From assembly GCF_009834345.1 (NCBI RefSeq), contig NZ_CP035042.1, positions 2,728,001 to 2,792,000 of the forward strand: 64,000 nt of DNA. The letters are read 5' to 3'. How positions within the stretch are numbered: position 1 is the first letter of the stretch; each line of letters begins with the position of its first letter. Positions 9,271-17,854 of this stretch are shown piece after piece. The notes under the pieces were generated by a model. The model saw nothing but the letters and a program-made list of their open reading frames with translations. It was not told the origin of the DNA and ran no database searches. Origin of the DNA: Billgrantia tianxiuensis (lineage in GTDB: Bacteria; Pseudomonadota; Gammaproteobacteria; Pseudomonadales; Halomonadaceae). A program made the translations under genes and the position numbers.

Positions 9271-12200
9271 TCAACCCAATTTTCTTATTCCCCTAATAAT
9301 TCTACTTACAACAGTTAGCATTCGTGATTTCTCTTTCACCGTACGAGGTACGGCTAATGCCTCTTCCAACCCAGAAATAAGCTTAACCGAAAGGTTATGT
9401 TGTATAGCCCATGTCAGGCAAAACGTCTTTAACTCCTCAGGCAAACTATCATTGACCCAAACTTGTCCAGCGTCGGCCATACACTTAAACAAACTCGGCA
9501 GCAAGGAAACGAGCACCGGAGCAAATTCTTTCTCTGAAAATCCCGCTCCAGAAATAACTAGCAACTCTAGATCTTGAAAGCCCTGCAGGACTTGTCTATC
9601 GTCAACGAACGGGTAGGAACCGCTGACGTTTAGTAGCTGGAGTGAAAGCCACTCAGAGAGCCCATCTTCTCTACTAAAGTCGGTAAAATTACCCTCCCCA
9701 CAACCACTAGCAAGGCAGTCAACTTTACCAATTTTTTTAGCTCGGTGGGCCTTGGCTAGCTTTATACAAACAGCATCAGCCCCCAATACAACCGAATGTT
9801 GCCTATTAGATTTTCGCTGCCAATACTTAAAAGAGGCTCCTAGTGACTGAACATTTTTTACAGGAGCTGCCGCAGCAGGAGCCACCTTCTCTTCTGACAT
9901 CTCAAATGCAAACTTAGTAGTCACCTCCAGTCCTGCCCGACTCTTGAATACTACACGTAGCATTTGACTGGGCTCGACTTGATTGGCCTTATAGGAGATA
10001 CAACTAAAAACACGCTCTTCCTTTCTACCCTTTACTACTGACAGGCTGTCTGGAACCTTTCCCTCAAAACTAATATGCAAGAGATTTCCCGAGCGACTGG
10101 TCACCGTTACCTGCTCGTCCTCAATCGTAATTTTTTTATCCTTTGGAAAGTGCCATTGCAAAGTAATATCTCTATATTCACCGTCACCTGATGAGATTTT
10201 ATCTTTAATCTCCACGATTTTGTCTTTAGCATCAAACTCGACTCGCCGCTCATGTGCCACAGGCACCAGGACATCAAGCTTCATGCATAAAAAAGGCTTT
10301 GATGGATCTATTGAATAGTCTAAGACTTCCCAAGCCTTCAAACGATGATCAAAATTCTTATGATAGTTGGCATGAGAAATCAATGGTACATTGTGACCGT
10401 GGCGACCACGCATATACTTTCGCACCGGATCATTATTGATATAGTTATAGAGACCAGAATCAATTAGCCAGTCTTCACCACCAGCATAAAGACTAACATG
10501 GCTTTCATCTTGCTGATGGTGATAACGGCTGGAGCAGCCCACTTTGGCGATCAGGTGGAACGCTTTCTGGTAGTGCTCCTTGATAGGCCAATGGTCGCGG
10601 AAAATCGCGTAACCAGACTTAGGATAAACGCAGTTCAGTACCGGTGGTCTTACACCCTGCTCGCCCTGGGTCAGAGCATAGAGAAAATACTGGTACTCCA
10701 GGCGGTGGCCGAACATCTCACGATAAGCATCCGAGGTGGGTAGCTGCTCGGTATCACCAATGGGTGGCAGCTTGCCATCTGGGCGTAGAACATGGGTGAT
10801 AAAGCTCAACGCCTTATTGGAGAACTGATTGAACTGTTCAGCCAGATCACCCAGCATCTGTTCTGGATAGTCCTTGATTATACCCAAGAACACCTTGAAG
10901 ACGAAGATGTGGTAGGCGGGGCTATTCTCGACGTGGACGCCCTCTTCGGTAAAGGCAAACGTCAGCTCACTGCTGATACGTCGAATGGCGATCTGCTGCC
11001 ACTCTCGGGCCCGCCCTCCTTCAAACACGGTACCGAGCAATAGCAATACACGGGCCTGCTCCAGGCCGTGGTTGGTGTGCTCTGAATAAAAGCTATCCTT
11101 GGCCAGCCTCTGACCATGCACTACCAACGCCTGTTCCAAGGAGGTCAGAAACTTACTATTTTTGCTTGCCCACTCGGTTGCATGTTCACGGCAGTAGTAA
11201 GCAAACAGCACGAGTTGCTCAGCGCGCAACGCAGTTGCATGGTCGTGCCAGATAAACTCGAATGGGTAGCTGGTATCTGTATCTAAGTAGGTGTCAAGCC
11301 ATGATTGGATCGCTTCGCGAGCTGTGTCTAGTACCGCCTCTTCACCATTGGTTCGATGAAAGGCTATCAGGTAAGATAGAAAGGACAACCAGTTCAATCG
11401 CCACTGCCAGCTGCGGTTGTTGAGCGGGTCCTTCTCCCACTCACCCCATCCGGAAAATGGGACAGCTTTGAAAGGGGCTAGCTCAAGCTGCTGTTTGGCG
11501 AATAGTTTCTCGCCCAGCGCCTTGTTTCTCGAATGATTCGAGAGCTGCAGCAATTTTTTCTGGACGCAACACTCGAGCTCAAGACAACCAGCTTTTTTTA
11601 AGGACATAGCCCCCCGCTCTGTATTACTAAGCAAATGTTTAACCTCATGAGCATGCTGATATTTCACTAGCCATTGATGCACTTCATGTGATAAAGCCAT
11701 TAATTTATTATCATTCACGCCCAGGTTTTCATTTTGACCAAGCCTAACATTAAGTAGCCAATTAGCATCTAGCGCCAAAAGATCTTCGTAATTAGCCCGA
11801 CTTGCCAAGCTTAAAGCTGTTTGGCTATTCAAGGAGCAACTGTGACTCATCACCTTGAACCAAGCATTGCGCTGGCCACTAGAGAGGCCCAATGCATTAA
11901 TCTGGCGAATCAACTCAACTTCTTCCGGCTTTAAGCTCTCATTACTACGTTGAGCTTTAATATTTTCTACAGGCCCCTCAACTACACAAGTTAAAATATC
12001 GTCAACAATATCAGCACCATATTCAAAAACTCTTATTGAAGAACCACTGAGCCTTTCGAGTTTTTCAATAACTTTTGGGTAATCTAAAAGATTCTGTATA
12101 GAGGCAAGCCCTGAGAAATCATCAAGAGTTAGAGGCGTTGCATAAAAGCTCATTGCCGAAGAAGGCTGGTTAACAACAGCCTGTTTGTAGTAAGATTTTA

Positions 12201-12573
12201 AGAATGCTACAGGCTCTCTCACAACAATCAGAAGCTCAAGACAACCCAGTTTTTTCAAACCTTCAAAAAGTTCTACCCAACGAGAATCTTCTATGTTATC
12301 TAACTGATTGACTATGGACTCAGTCGAAAGAAAAACCGTTTTATCTTTATGGGTAATCAAGTCTTTACGAAGAATTTTAAGCGCCTTACTTATTTTCCCC
12401 AAACGTACAAAACGAAATAACTCTTCATGCTTTATATCACCTACACAGAGCGCGCTTGGGTAGTTCACGCCTTTTTCCCTAAGCCTCTCCCGAGAGTCAG
12501 AGCAAGCCTTCTGTAACGCAGTAGATGCACTCTTCGGATACCCTACATGAACAAAAAGCTTAGGCAAAGGCAT
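9271..12573 (-). CDS. Sulfotransferase - heparinase II/III-type domain fusion protein
   Basis: 1100 residues with no frame break. Residues 1-230 are a sulfotransferase: 5'-phosphosulfate loop GYPKSAST (11-18) and 3'-phosphate motif VVREPVAFLKSYYK (117-130). Residues about 360-890 match heparinase II/III proteins: an alpha-helical part with WHDHATALR (442-450), NHG (501-503) and ENSPAYH (549-555), then a beta-rich part with YHHQQDESHVSLYAGG (684-699), which supply the expected His and Tyr residues. Residues about 900-1100 match nothing I recognise. This fold serves both uronate lyases and the animal dermatan sulfate epimerase, so a C5-epimerase acting with sulfation is as likely as a lyase. 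It may modify or trim the nascent polymer. There is no clear signal peptide, so the cytoplasm is likely. Confidence 0.8.
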   Translation of the reverse strand: MPLPKLFVHVGYPKSASTALQKACSDSRERLREKGVNYPSALCVGDIKHEELFRFVRLGKISKALKILRKDLITHKDKTVFLSTESIVNQLDNIEDSRWVELFEGLKKLGCLELLIVVREPVAFLKSYYKQAVVNQPSSAMSFYATPLTLDDFSGLASIQNLLDYPKVIEKLERLSGSSIRVFEYGADIVDDILTCVVEGPVENIKAQRSNESLKPEEVELIRQINALGLSSGQRNAWFKVMSHSCSLNSQTALSLASRANYEDLLALDANWLLNVRLGQNENLGVNDNKLMALSHEVHQWLVKYQHAHEVKHLLSNTERGAMSLKKAGCLELECCVQKKLLQLSNHSRNKALGEKLFAKQQLELAPFKAVPFSGWGEWEKDPLNNRSWQWRLNWLSFLSYLIAFHRTNGEEAVLDTAREAIQSWLDTYLDTDTSYPFEFIWHDHATALRAEQLVLFAYYCREHATEWASKNSKFLTSLEQALVVHGQRLAKDSFYSEHTNHGLEQARVLLLLGTVFEGGRAREWQQIAIRRISSELTFAFTEEGVHVENSPAYHIFVFKVFLGIIKDYPEQMLGDLAEQFNQFSNKALSFITHVLRPDGKLPPIGDTEQLPTSDAYREMFGHRLEYQYFLYALTQGEQGVRPPVLNCVYPKSGYAIFRDHWPIKEHYQKAFHLIAKVGCSSRYHHQQDESHVSLYAGGEDWLIDSGLYNYINNDPVRKYMRGRHGHNVPLISHANYHKNFDHRLKAWEVLDYSIDPSKPFLCMKLDVLVPVAHERRVEFDAKDKIVEIKDKISSGDGEYRDITLQWHFPKDKKITIEDEQVTVTSRSGNLLHISFEGKVPDSLSVVKGRKEERVFSCISYKANQVEPSQMLRVVFKSRAGLEVTTKFAFEMSEEKVAPAAAAPVKNVQSLGASFKYWQRKSNRQHSVVLGADAVCIKLAKAHRAKKIGKVDCLASGCGEGNFTDFSREDGLSEWLSLQLLNVSGSYPFVDDRQVLQGFQDLELLVISGAGFSEKEFAPVLVSLLPSLFKCMADAGQVWVNDSLPEELKTFCLTWAIQHNLSVKLISGLEEALAVPRTVKEKSRMLTVVSRIIRGIRKLG

Positions 12574-12741
12574 AGATATAAACCAGTATATTTAATTTAA
12601 AAAAATCAAACTTCGTGGAGAAGTCCGGAAGCAATGTACTTAACACTTGAAACAGATCACAGATAATTAAAAATTCGCAAGCAGACTATAGCAAACAATA
12701 AAGCCCCTCACCAATAGACAAATAGAGAAAACACGCAAGTC

Positions 12742-13524
12742 CTAAATTTCATAATTAAATATGGATAACAGCCGCTTATCTATTCGCTCCTCAATAATTC
12801 TAAATGCTTCATCTTCAATTTCGCGACGCCAAACTTCATTTCCATAATAATTCCTATACCAATGAACATTTCTATCATCACCTTTAGCGGAGACATTAAG
12901 CTCTTTGAAGCCGTGAATACCCCCAATAGCATTTAAAACATCCTTTAGCGCCTCCTCTTGAGAGCGAGCAAAGTCCTCAAATTTCACAAAGTAAATATTA
13001 TTTCGAAAGGAAACCTCTTCCAGAAACCGCAAATACGAACCAACTTTTTCATTCCAAAGTTGGATTGGAGTTAGGATGGCGCAACCCAACCTCTCTCTTT
13101 CAACTGTTTGCCATGGTTGAACAACGAAATCCTTAAAATTTTCTTCGATTCGCTGGAGCTTATGATAAGGCCTCTTGTGAAGTGCTATTAGCCAAGAAAC
13201 CGGATGCCTCACCGTTATAATAAATTTTGTATCACCCATGCTACTAAAGTCATCAAAATTTAAAGCACAGTGCTTCCATAAGGTTAACAATCCGCACTCT
13301 TTAAAAACCGAATCAATAACTTTCTCTCTCTCCCTTAGCCGATGAAAACCATCTAGACCTTGGCAAGCCAAATTTATTTTCTCTTTAATTCTCGGCTCTA
13401 TCTGACCAGATGTAGATGGAAAGAAATACAAGTTATTAAAGTTAAGTCTTAAAACTTTCTCAACGGCATTGGTCGACGTGTTTCTTTCTCCAAATATTTT
13501 AAACTCTTGAACTGATGTGGACAT
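12742..13524 (-). CDS. Sulfotransferase-like protein
   Basis: 260 residues. The phosphosulfate-binding loop is the variant FGERNTSTNAVEK (11-23), a form seen in bacterial sulfotransferase-like proteins of polysaccharide loci. The 3'-phosphate site is VRHPVSWLIALHKR (105-118) with Arg106 and Ser110. Such enzymes transfer sulfate from PAPS to a sugar hydroxyl or amine. The DNA is AT-rich (about one third G+C by eye) with A/T-ending codons, unlike the backbone, which suggests transfer from elsewhere. It is the first of three separate sulfotransferase genes upstream of the fusion gene. Confidence 0.75.
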   Translation of the reverse strand: MSTSVQEFKIFGERNTSTNAVEKVLRLNFNNLYFFPSTSGQIEPRIKEKINLACQGLDGFHRLREREKVIDSVFKECGLLTLWKHCALNFDDFSSMGDTKFIITVRHPVSWLIALHKRPYHKLQRIEENFKDFVVQPWQTVERERLGCAILTPIQLWNEKVGSYLRFLEEVSFRNNIYFVKFEDFARSQEEALKDVLNAIGGIHGFKELNVSAKGDDRNVHWYRNYYGNEVWRREIEDEAFRIIEERIDKRLLSIFNYEI

Positions 13525-14118
13525 AACACCCTCAAAAGAAATAGCGACTAGTTACCCATAGGCTATTAGGAGAGGCTATAAAAGTACAGCCACCCTTGGC
13601 TCATCTGCTCAGAGCATCTCAAATAGATTGCTAAAGCAAGGCAAACGGAACAGATTAAGCTAGTCTTTCCAGTCTTTCACTTCACTCAAAACACAAAGTT
13701 TAAACCTGCGGAACGCGCTGTCGATAGTAATACTTACTATCCACAATAAGTAGCACTGGGTTGCTGGACGATGTCGATAGTAAACTCACGCACCAACTCT
13801 TCGCTCTCAGTGTAGGGTACACTAGAAACTCTCCAGCCAAACCATCCCTCAATGTCACGAAGTACAAATACTGGACTTACCCAGTGCCGTGGACACTCCT
13901 AGTCTATGTGTCATAGTGAACACCATTACTATGCATACCTAGCAGTACTGCTTGCAGGCCTACTTGCTTGAAAATAGATATAATTACGTCTTAGAGTTAT
14001 CTGTGTGCTGATGTCTAGCCTACGAAGAGATTTATTACTTAAAACTTCACCCAAGGTATTTATGGCAACCTTCAATCCATAACTCAATTCATATGTTAAG
14101 AACATACTGTTTCCAGTC
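13525..14118. other. 594-base AT-rich gap without an intact gene
   Basis: No intact reading frame is convincing. On the minus strand at about 13740-13900 a 50-codon stretch stays open (it includes the peptide EELVREFTIDIVQQPSATY), which may be a remnant of an older gene; I do not recognise it. The rest is AT-rich with no strong hairpin. It separates two sulfotransferase genes and probably holds a promoter for the downstream one. Confidence 0.4.
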
Positions 14119-15009
14119 TTATAAATACCCCATACTCAAAGCGACATCATGCACCCTTTTTTCTATATATTCCATTGCCCACCCATAATCTTTTCTTTCA
14201 CCCAAATAGACATTTGTTACAGCATCTCTACCTTCTTCCACTGATTTTTTTATTGCCTCTTTAGATGTAAGGGCTACGACTTTTTCTAAGTCAGCGTCAC
14301 ATGCGCTTACATCAATATAACTTAGAATTTTAGAAATAATATTTTTGGGGTCGCTCAGAATATCTTCGTATTTTAGTATAATATCAAAATCATCATAAAC
14401 TATTTCTTTAAAAAAATTTTCTACATAAGAGCAATTTCTTTCTAAATATTCTTTATCGGACGCGTTTGGGGCCACATATTTTTTATACTCATCCTTTCTA
14501 AAAGTTCTTGAAGCAACAATATCCACAGGATTCCTCAAAAGCAACACACGTAATTTATTTCTGCTAAACTTTGAAATACGATTATGTTTTGCCAAGTGAG
14601 CGGAGTTACTTATCGTAGCAGAGAGCGAATCCTTAAAAACATCACCCGTATGAACAATATAAATTGCATCCAAAATTATATTTGCTTGATCACCTGAAAT
14701 CTTCCCCATGTAATTAATAAGATTTTTTGGGATGTAAATTTCACCGCCATTGTGAAAATTTGGGAAAAAGCTCAACATCTTTTCTAACCAATGTGAGCCT
14801 GAACTGCCAGCATTAACTATATATACATGTTTAGGTGAAAACCTAGACCTCAACTCTGCTAAAGAGATTATGTTATCAACATATTTTTCGATTATCTTTT
14901 TATCATTGCTTCCGCACCCTTTTATAAGATTCTTCTGCAACTTCAACGAATTTCGACAATGCGTTTCTGGCCAAAACTTTTCAGGACTTAAAAGATAATC
15001 ACGCAACAT
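14119..15009 (-). CDS. Sulfotransferase family protein
   Basis: 296 residues. After a 60-residue helical lead, the phosphosulfate loop is NAGSSGSHWLEKML (66-79), the 3'-phosphate motif is LLRNPVDIVASRTFR (157-171) with Arg159 and Ser167, and ILKYEDILSDP (211-221) marks the late conserved strand. The order and spacing match PAPS-dependent carbohydrate sulfotransferases. Codon use is strongly A/T-ending. No neighbour is translationally coupled: about 590 bases separate it from the next sulfotransferase and an insertion-sequence remnant lies upstream. Confidence 0.8.
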   Translation of the reverse strand: MLRDYLLSPEKFWPETHCRNSLKLQKNLIKGCGSNDKKIIEKYVDNIISLAELRSRFSPKHVYIVNAGSSGSHWLEKMLSFFPNFHNGGEIYIPKNLINYMGKISGDQANIILDAIYIVHTGDVFKDSLSATISNSAHLAKHNRISKFSRNKLRVLLLRNPVDIVASRTFRKDEYKKYVAPNASDKEYLERNCSYVENFFKEIVYDDFDIILKYEDILSDPKNIISKILSYIDVSACDADLEKVVALTSKEAIKKSVEEGRDAVTNVYLGERKDYGWAMEYIEKRVHDVALSMGYL

Positions 15010-15199
15010 ATATATATCCTTTAAAAATATTGATTTATGACACTAGATGTAGGGCTAGGATGATTAAGTCGCCTATAAGAGTTATCCCCTGCTAGCTGCC
15101 AGAGAGTTTTCCAGCAACTCATCCGGGAACTGATGTTGCTTAGCTTCAGTGGACACCGACCTAAACGATCATCCGAGCCCCTACATATCAACCTGATTC

Positions 15200-16662
15200 A
15201 GACAGAACGTTAAAAATTAACGTCGATTTTGCGGCAGTAACGCTTGCCGCCGATAGCACCGGAAAGTTCACCACGTTGTAGGGGGCCGGGTCGCCGCCAT
15301 CAGTCTGTACCGGATTGATCGAGACACTGGCTGGTAGCATCGCCACCGTCGGGCGTCCCCTGTATATCACTCGGAGGGCGAAAGTCAAGTCGAGGGCTTG
15401 CTGGCGAACCTCCGCGATAGCGAAATAACGGCCGGTGGAGACCTGCTCTGGCGTGAAGCCGATCAGCCCGCTGTGATGATGATGCAATAGATGCGGTGCG
15501 ATAACACTGCGGGCATGAGCGATGCTGTCGAATCGACCCGGGTAGTTCGGCTGGTATTTACTGGTCTTGAACTGGCTTTCATTGAAGGGGTTGTCGTTAC
15601 TGACCCGTGGCGGCTATGGCTGCACGTCCCCCCCATCAGACCCAAATAGCCGCGCGCGATCATCAGCGAGCCCCGGCCCTGGTGGAGGGCCAGCGCACCG
15701 TGCGGAATGCTGTAGCGGTCTACCGTCTCCTAGAATAGCTGCTGGGCCAGCGCCGCATTCTCCTTGCGAGAGTTTATCCAGACCACGATGAAGCGACTAT
15801 AAAGGTCCAGCACTACCACATAGAGGTTGAGATAGACGCTCCGGCGCGCGGTGGGGTAATTTTCTGATGCACCACGTCCAAGCCTCATTGACGACCCTGG
15901 CCGTGATCTGCGGCAACGCAGGGTGCTGAGGCGCACGCTGAGGGCGACGATCATCGCTTTCCTTCGCATCACGCAGCTGCCGATATCAGGTACTGAGTGA
16001 GCCGGGATAAATCCCTTGCTGCAGCAGGTCATGGTAGATCTCATACACCGGTTGATCCCAATACATTCGCTGTGCGCAATCTTGAGTATCCGCGTGCTCC
16101 TCAGCCGATAGCGCTCTTGGTTGCGGACAGTGCCAACGTGACGCCACTCGCTCAGAGGGGCCTTATCACGCCGCAATCACCACATACTGCGATTGATACC
16201 AAGGCTCGGCAAACCTTGACCACCGGGAGGTGCGACGAGCGTGCTTCCAGCACCGTCATCATGGCTTGTTCCCATTGATCATGCGATCGAGCATTGACAA
16301 CGCATTTGTGGAGCGAAAGGCAGTCTTCGGCAGCGACAACTTCTGTTGCAGCTTGAAATTTTCCTGCTCCAACGCCTCGATGCGCTTCTGCTCTGGTGTC
16401 AGGTTTGCCTTAGGCTCCAGTGCGGTCTTGTAGAGCTTCTCCACGCCGTCCTGAGCGAGCTTTTTGCGCTAATTGGCCAGCTGACTGCTGTACAGCTTTT
16501 CGCGCCGTAGCAGCTCGCCGATCTCGCCATGTCGGAAGGCATCGGTCTCTGCTAGAATGCGCAACTTGTACTCGGTCGAGAATTGGCACCGCGTGCGCTT
16601 TTCCAGCTTCAGGTTAGGTGTGACCTAGAGTGATCGAGCAGCTCTGATGGCGGTTTAGACAT
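15200..16662 (-). mobile_element. Decayed IS3-family insertion sequence
   Basis: On the minus strand orfA starts at ATG 16662 (peptide MSKPPSELLDH), breaks after about 16 codons, then resumes as a helix-turn-helix/leucine-rich piece ending near 16259 (KRIEALEQENFKLQQKLSL). OrfB survives only as fragments. The DDE core appears as VVVLDLYSRFIVVWI plus RKENAALAQQLF near 15730-15840, and the C-terminal tail as HHHHSGLIGFTPEQVSTGR and RGRPTVAMLPASVSINPV near 15300-15480. Many frame breaks and a stop in every piece show it is dead. Its GC is higher than the surrounding sulfotransferase genes, so it came separately. The exact ends are not resolved. Confidence 0.75.
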
Positions 16663-17174
16663 GATACGAACTTCTGAGTCTCGGGCTCACAAATCGAGTT
16701 TAACTCACTGAGCCGGTGTATGGATTGAGGTTGCCACATAGGGACGTTCTTTGCCATGCGGCATTTTGTTCAGTGTACTGCCTTAACGGGATGTCCACTA
16801 TTGTTGGGCAAATGCAGACAACCAAGTTGACAGAGCTTGTAAACCTCTTAATCAAACTCCGACTTGCCCCTAGATCACCATGGCGCGCGGCTCGTGGGCC
16901 AGAGTTTGCCATCGAGTTCGTTGCACACTTCATCCATCCTGACAGTCTGTTTACCTACCTTTGGAGGTCTAATTTCATCAGTTGACGTGTGTTGTTTAGA
17001 ATCAATTAAGAAGTTCGTATCAGCATAACAACAGCTATGCTTTCAGTCCAAGATGACAGACTGAGCCATGGCAGAACCATACCGAAATAGTTAGACATTG
17101 AACTTGACAAGTATGTTCGCCCATGTTGGCTAAGTTCACCTCATATTTTCATGCGAAAATTTCACGTCGGCAAC
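16663..17174. other. Gap flanked in part by a 14-bp inverted repeat
   Basis: The bases tgatacgaacttct (16662-16675) recur inverted as agaagttcgtatca (17009-17022), 333 bases apart. Between them only weak frames are open in both directions. The left arm begins at the orfA start of the IS3 remnant, so the pair could be the outer part of that element, a partial second copy of its end, or a small non-coding element of its own. Bases 17023-17174 show nothing I can name. Confidence 0.35.
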
Positions 17175-17837
17175 TTAGTACAACCTGCGCTCATAGTTAA
17201 AAAACAAAAAGTCTTTATCGTACAAGCGATTTATAACTTCGAAGCTTTTTTTATTTAATTCACGCAAATAATCTGTACGCCTAGTGCTTTCGTCACTTTC
17301 TTTAGAGATATTCACATGTGGCACTTTGCTCGTCACGACATTAGTTAATGATAGCACACTTCTTTCCCAGTCTTCCTGTAAATTTTCCAGCCTAAGTAAC
17401 TTATCTATGCCAACTCTCCCATCTCGCATTAATAGGAAATTAACTTGCGGCATATAAAACCAATATTTTGCATGCTTTTTAGAATTAAACTTAACTAGAT
17501 ATTCCTGACAAAATTCATTTATACTTATTTTGTCGGAAAAGCCCATATATTTATAGAACGAGACTACTCTTGTATAGGGATTTCTTATCACTGAAAATTT
17601 AAAATAACTATCAAACATCTCATTAGAGACATATTTGTTTTCTAAGTATTCCTTAATCGTCAGGTGTGCCAACCTCGGAGGCGCACTCTCCCCATCAGCT
17701 CTTTTCCTTAATAATAGAGGCGCCCGATTTTTCCAAGTAAGTCCTGTCTCTCTTATATAAATATCTTCAATAGATTGGCCTCCGCACTTAGGTATATGCA
17801 CAAAAATAGTTTTATGGAAATGAGATAACACTAACAA
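17175..17837 (-). CDS. Sulfotransferase family 2 protein
   Basis: 220 residues. The N-terminus is TIFVHIPKCGGQSIE, the signature start of the PF03567 family (chondroitin, heparan and HNK-1 sulfotransferases and bacterial relatives), with the phosphosulfate loop PKCGGQS at 16-22. The 3'-phosphate site is SVIRNPYTRVVSFYKY (82-97). These enzymes use PAPS to sulfate a specific sugar position. It starts 17 bases after the stop of the GT/sulfotransferase fusion and shares its AT-rich composition, so the two probably travel and are expressed together. Confidence 0.88.
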   Translation of the reverse strand: MLVLSHFHKTIFVHIPKCGGQSIEDIYIRETGLTWKNRAPLLLRKRADGESAPPRLAHLTIKEYLENKYVSNEMFDSYFKFSVIRNPYTRVVSFYKYMGFSDKISINEFCQEYLVKFNSKKHAKYWFYMPQVNFLLMRDGRVGIDKLLRLENLQEDWERSVLSLTNVVTSKVPHVNISKESDESTRRTDYLRELNKKSFEVINRLYDKDFLFFNYERRLY

Positions 17838-17854
17838 CCTCCTTTGAAAAACAA

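Noticed and set aside
15080..15165. Possible N-terminus of an IS256-type transposase (peptide EAKQHQFPDELLENSLAASRG region)
   Set aside because: Only about 20 codons resemble the family before a stop; too short to call.
15188..15487. His-rich ORF starting MHHHH on the minus strand
   Set aside because: It is the tail of the broken IS3 orfB reading in an opened frame, not a metal-binding protein.
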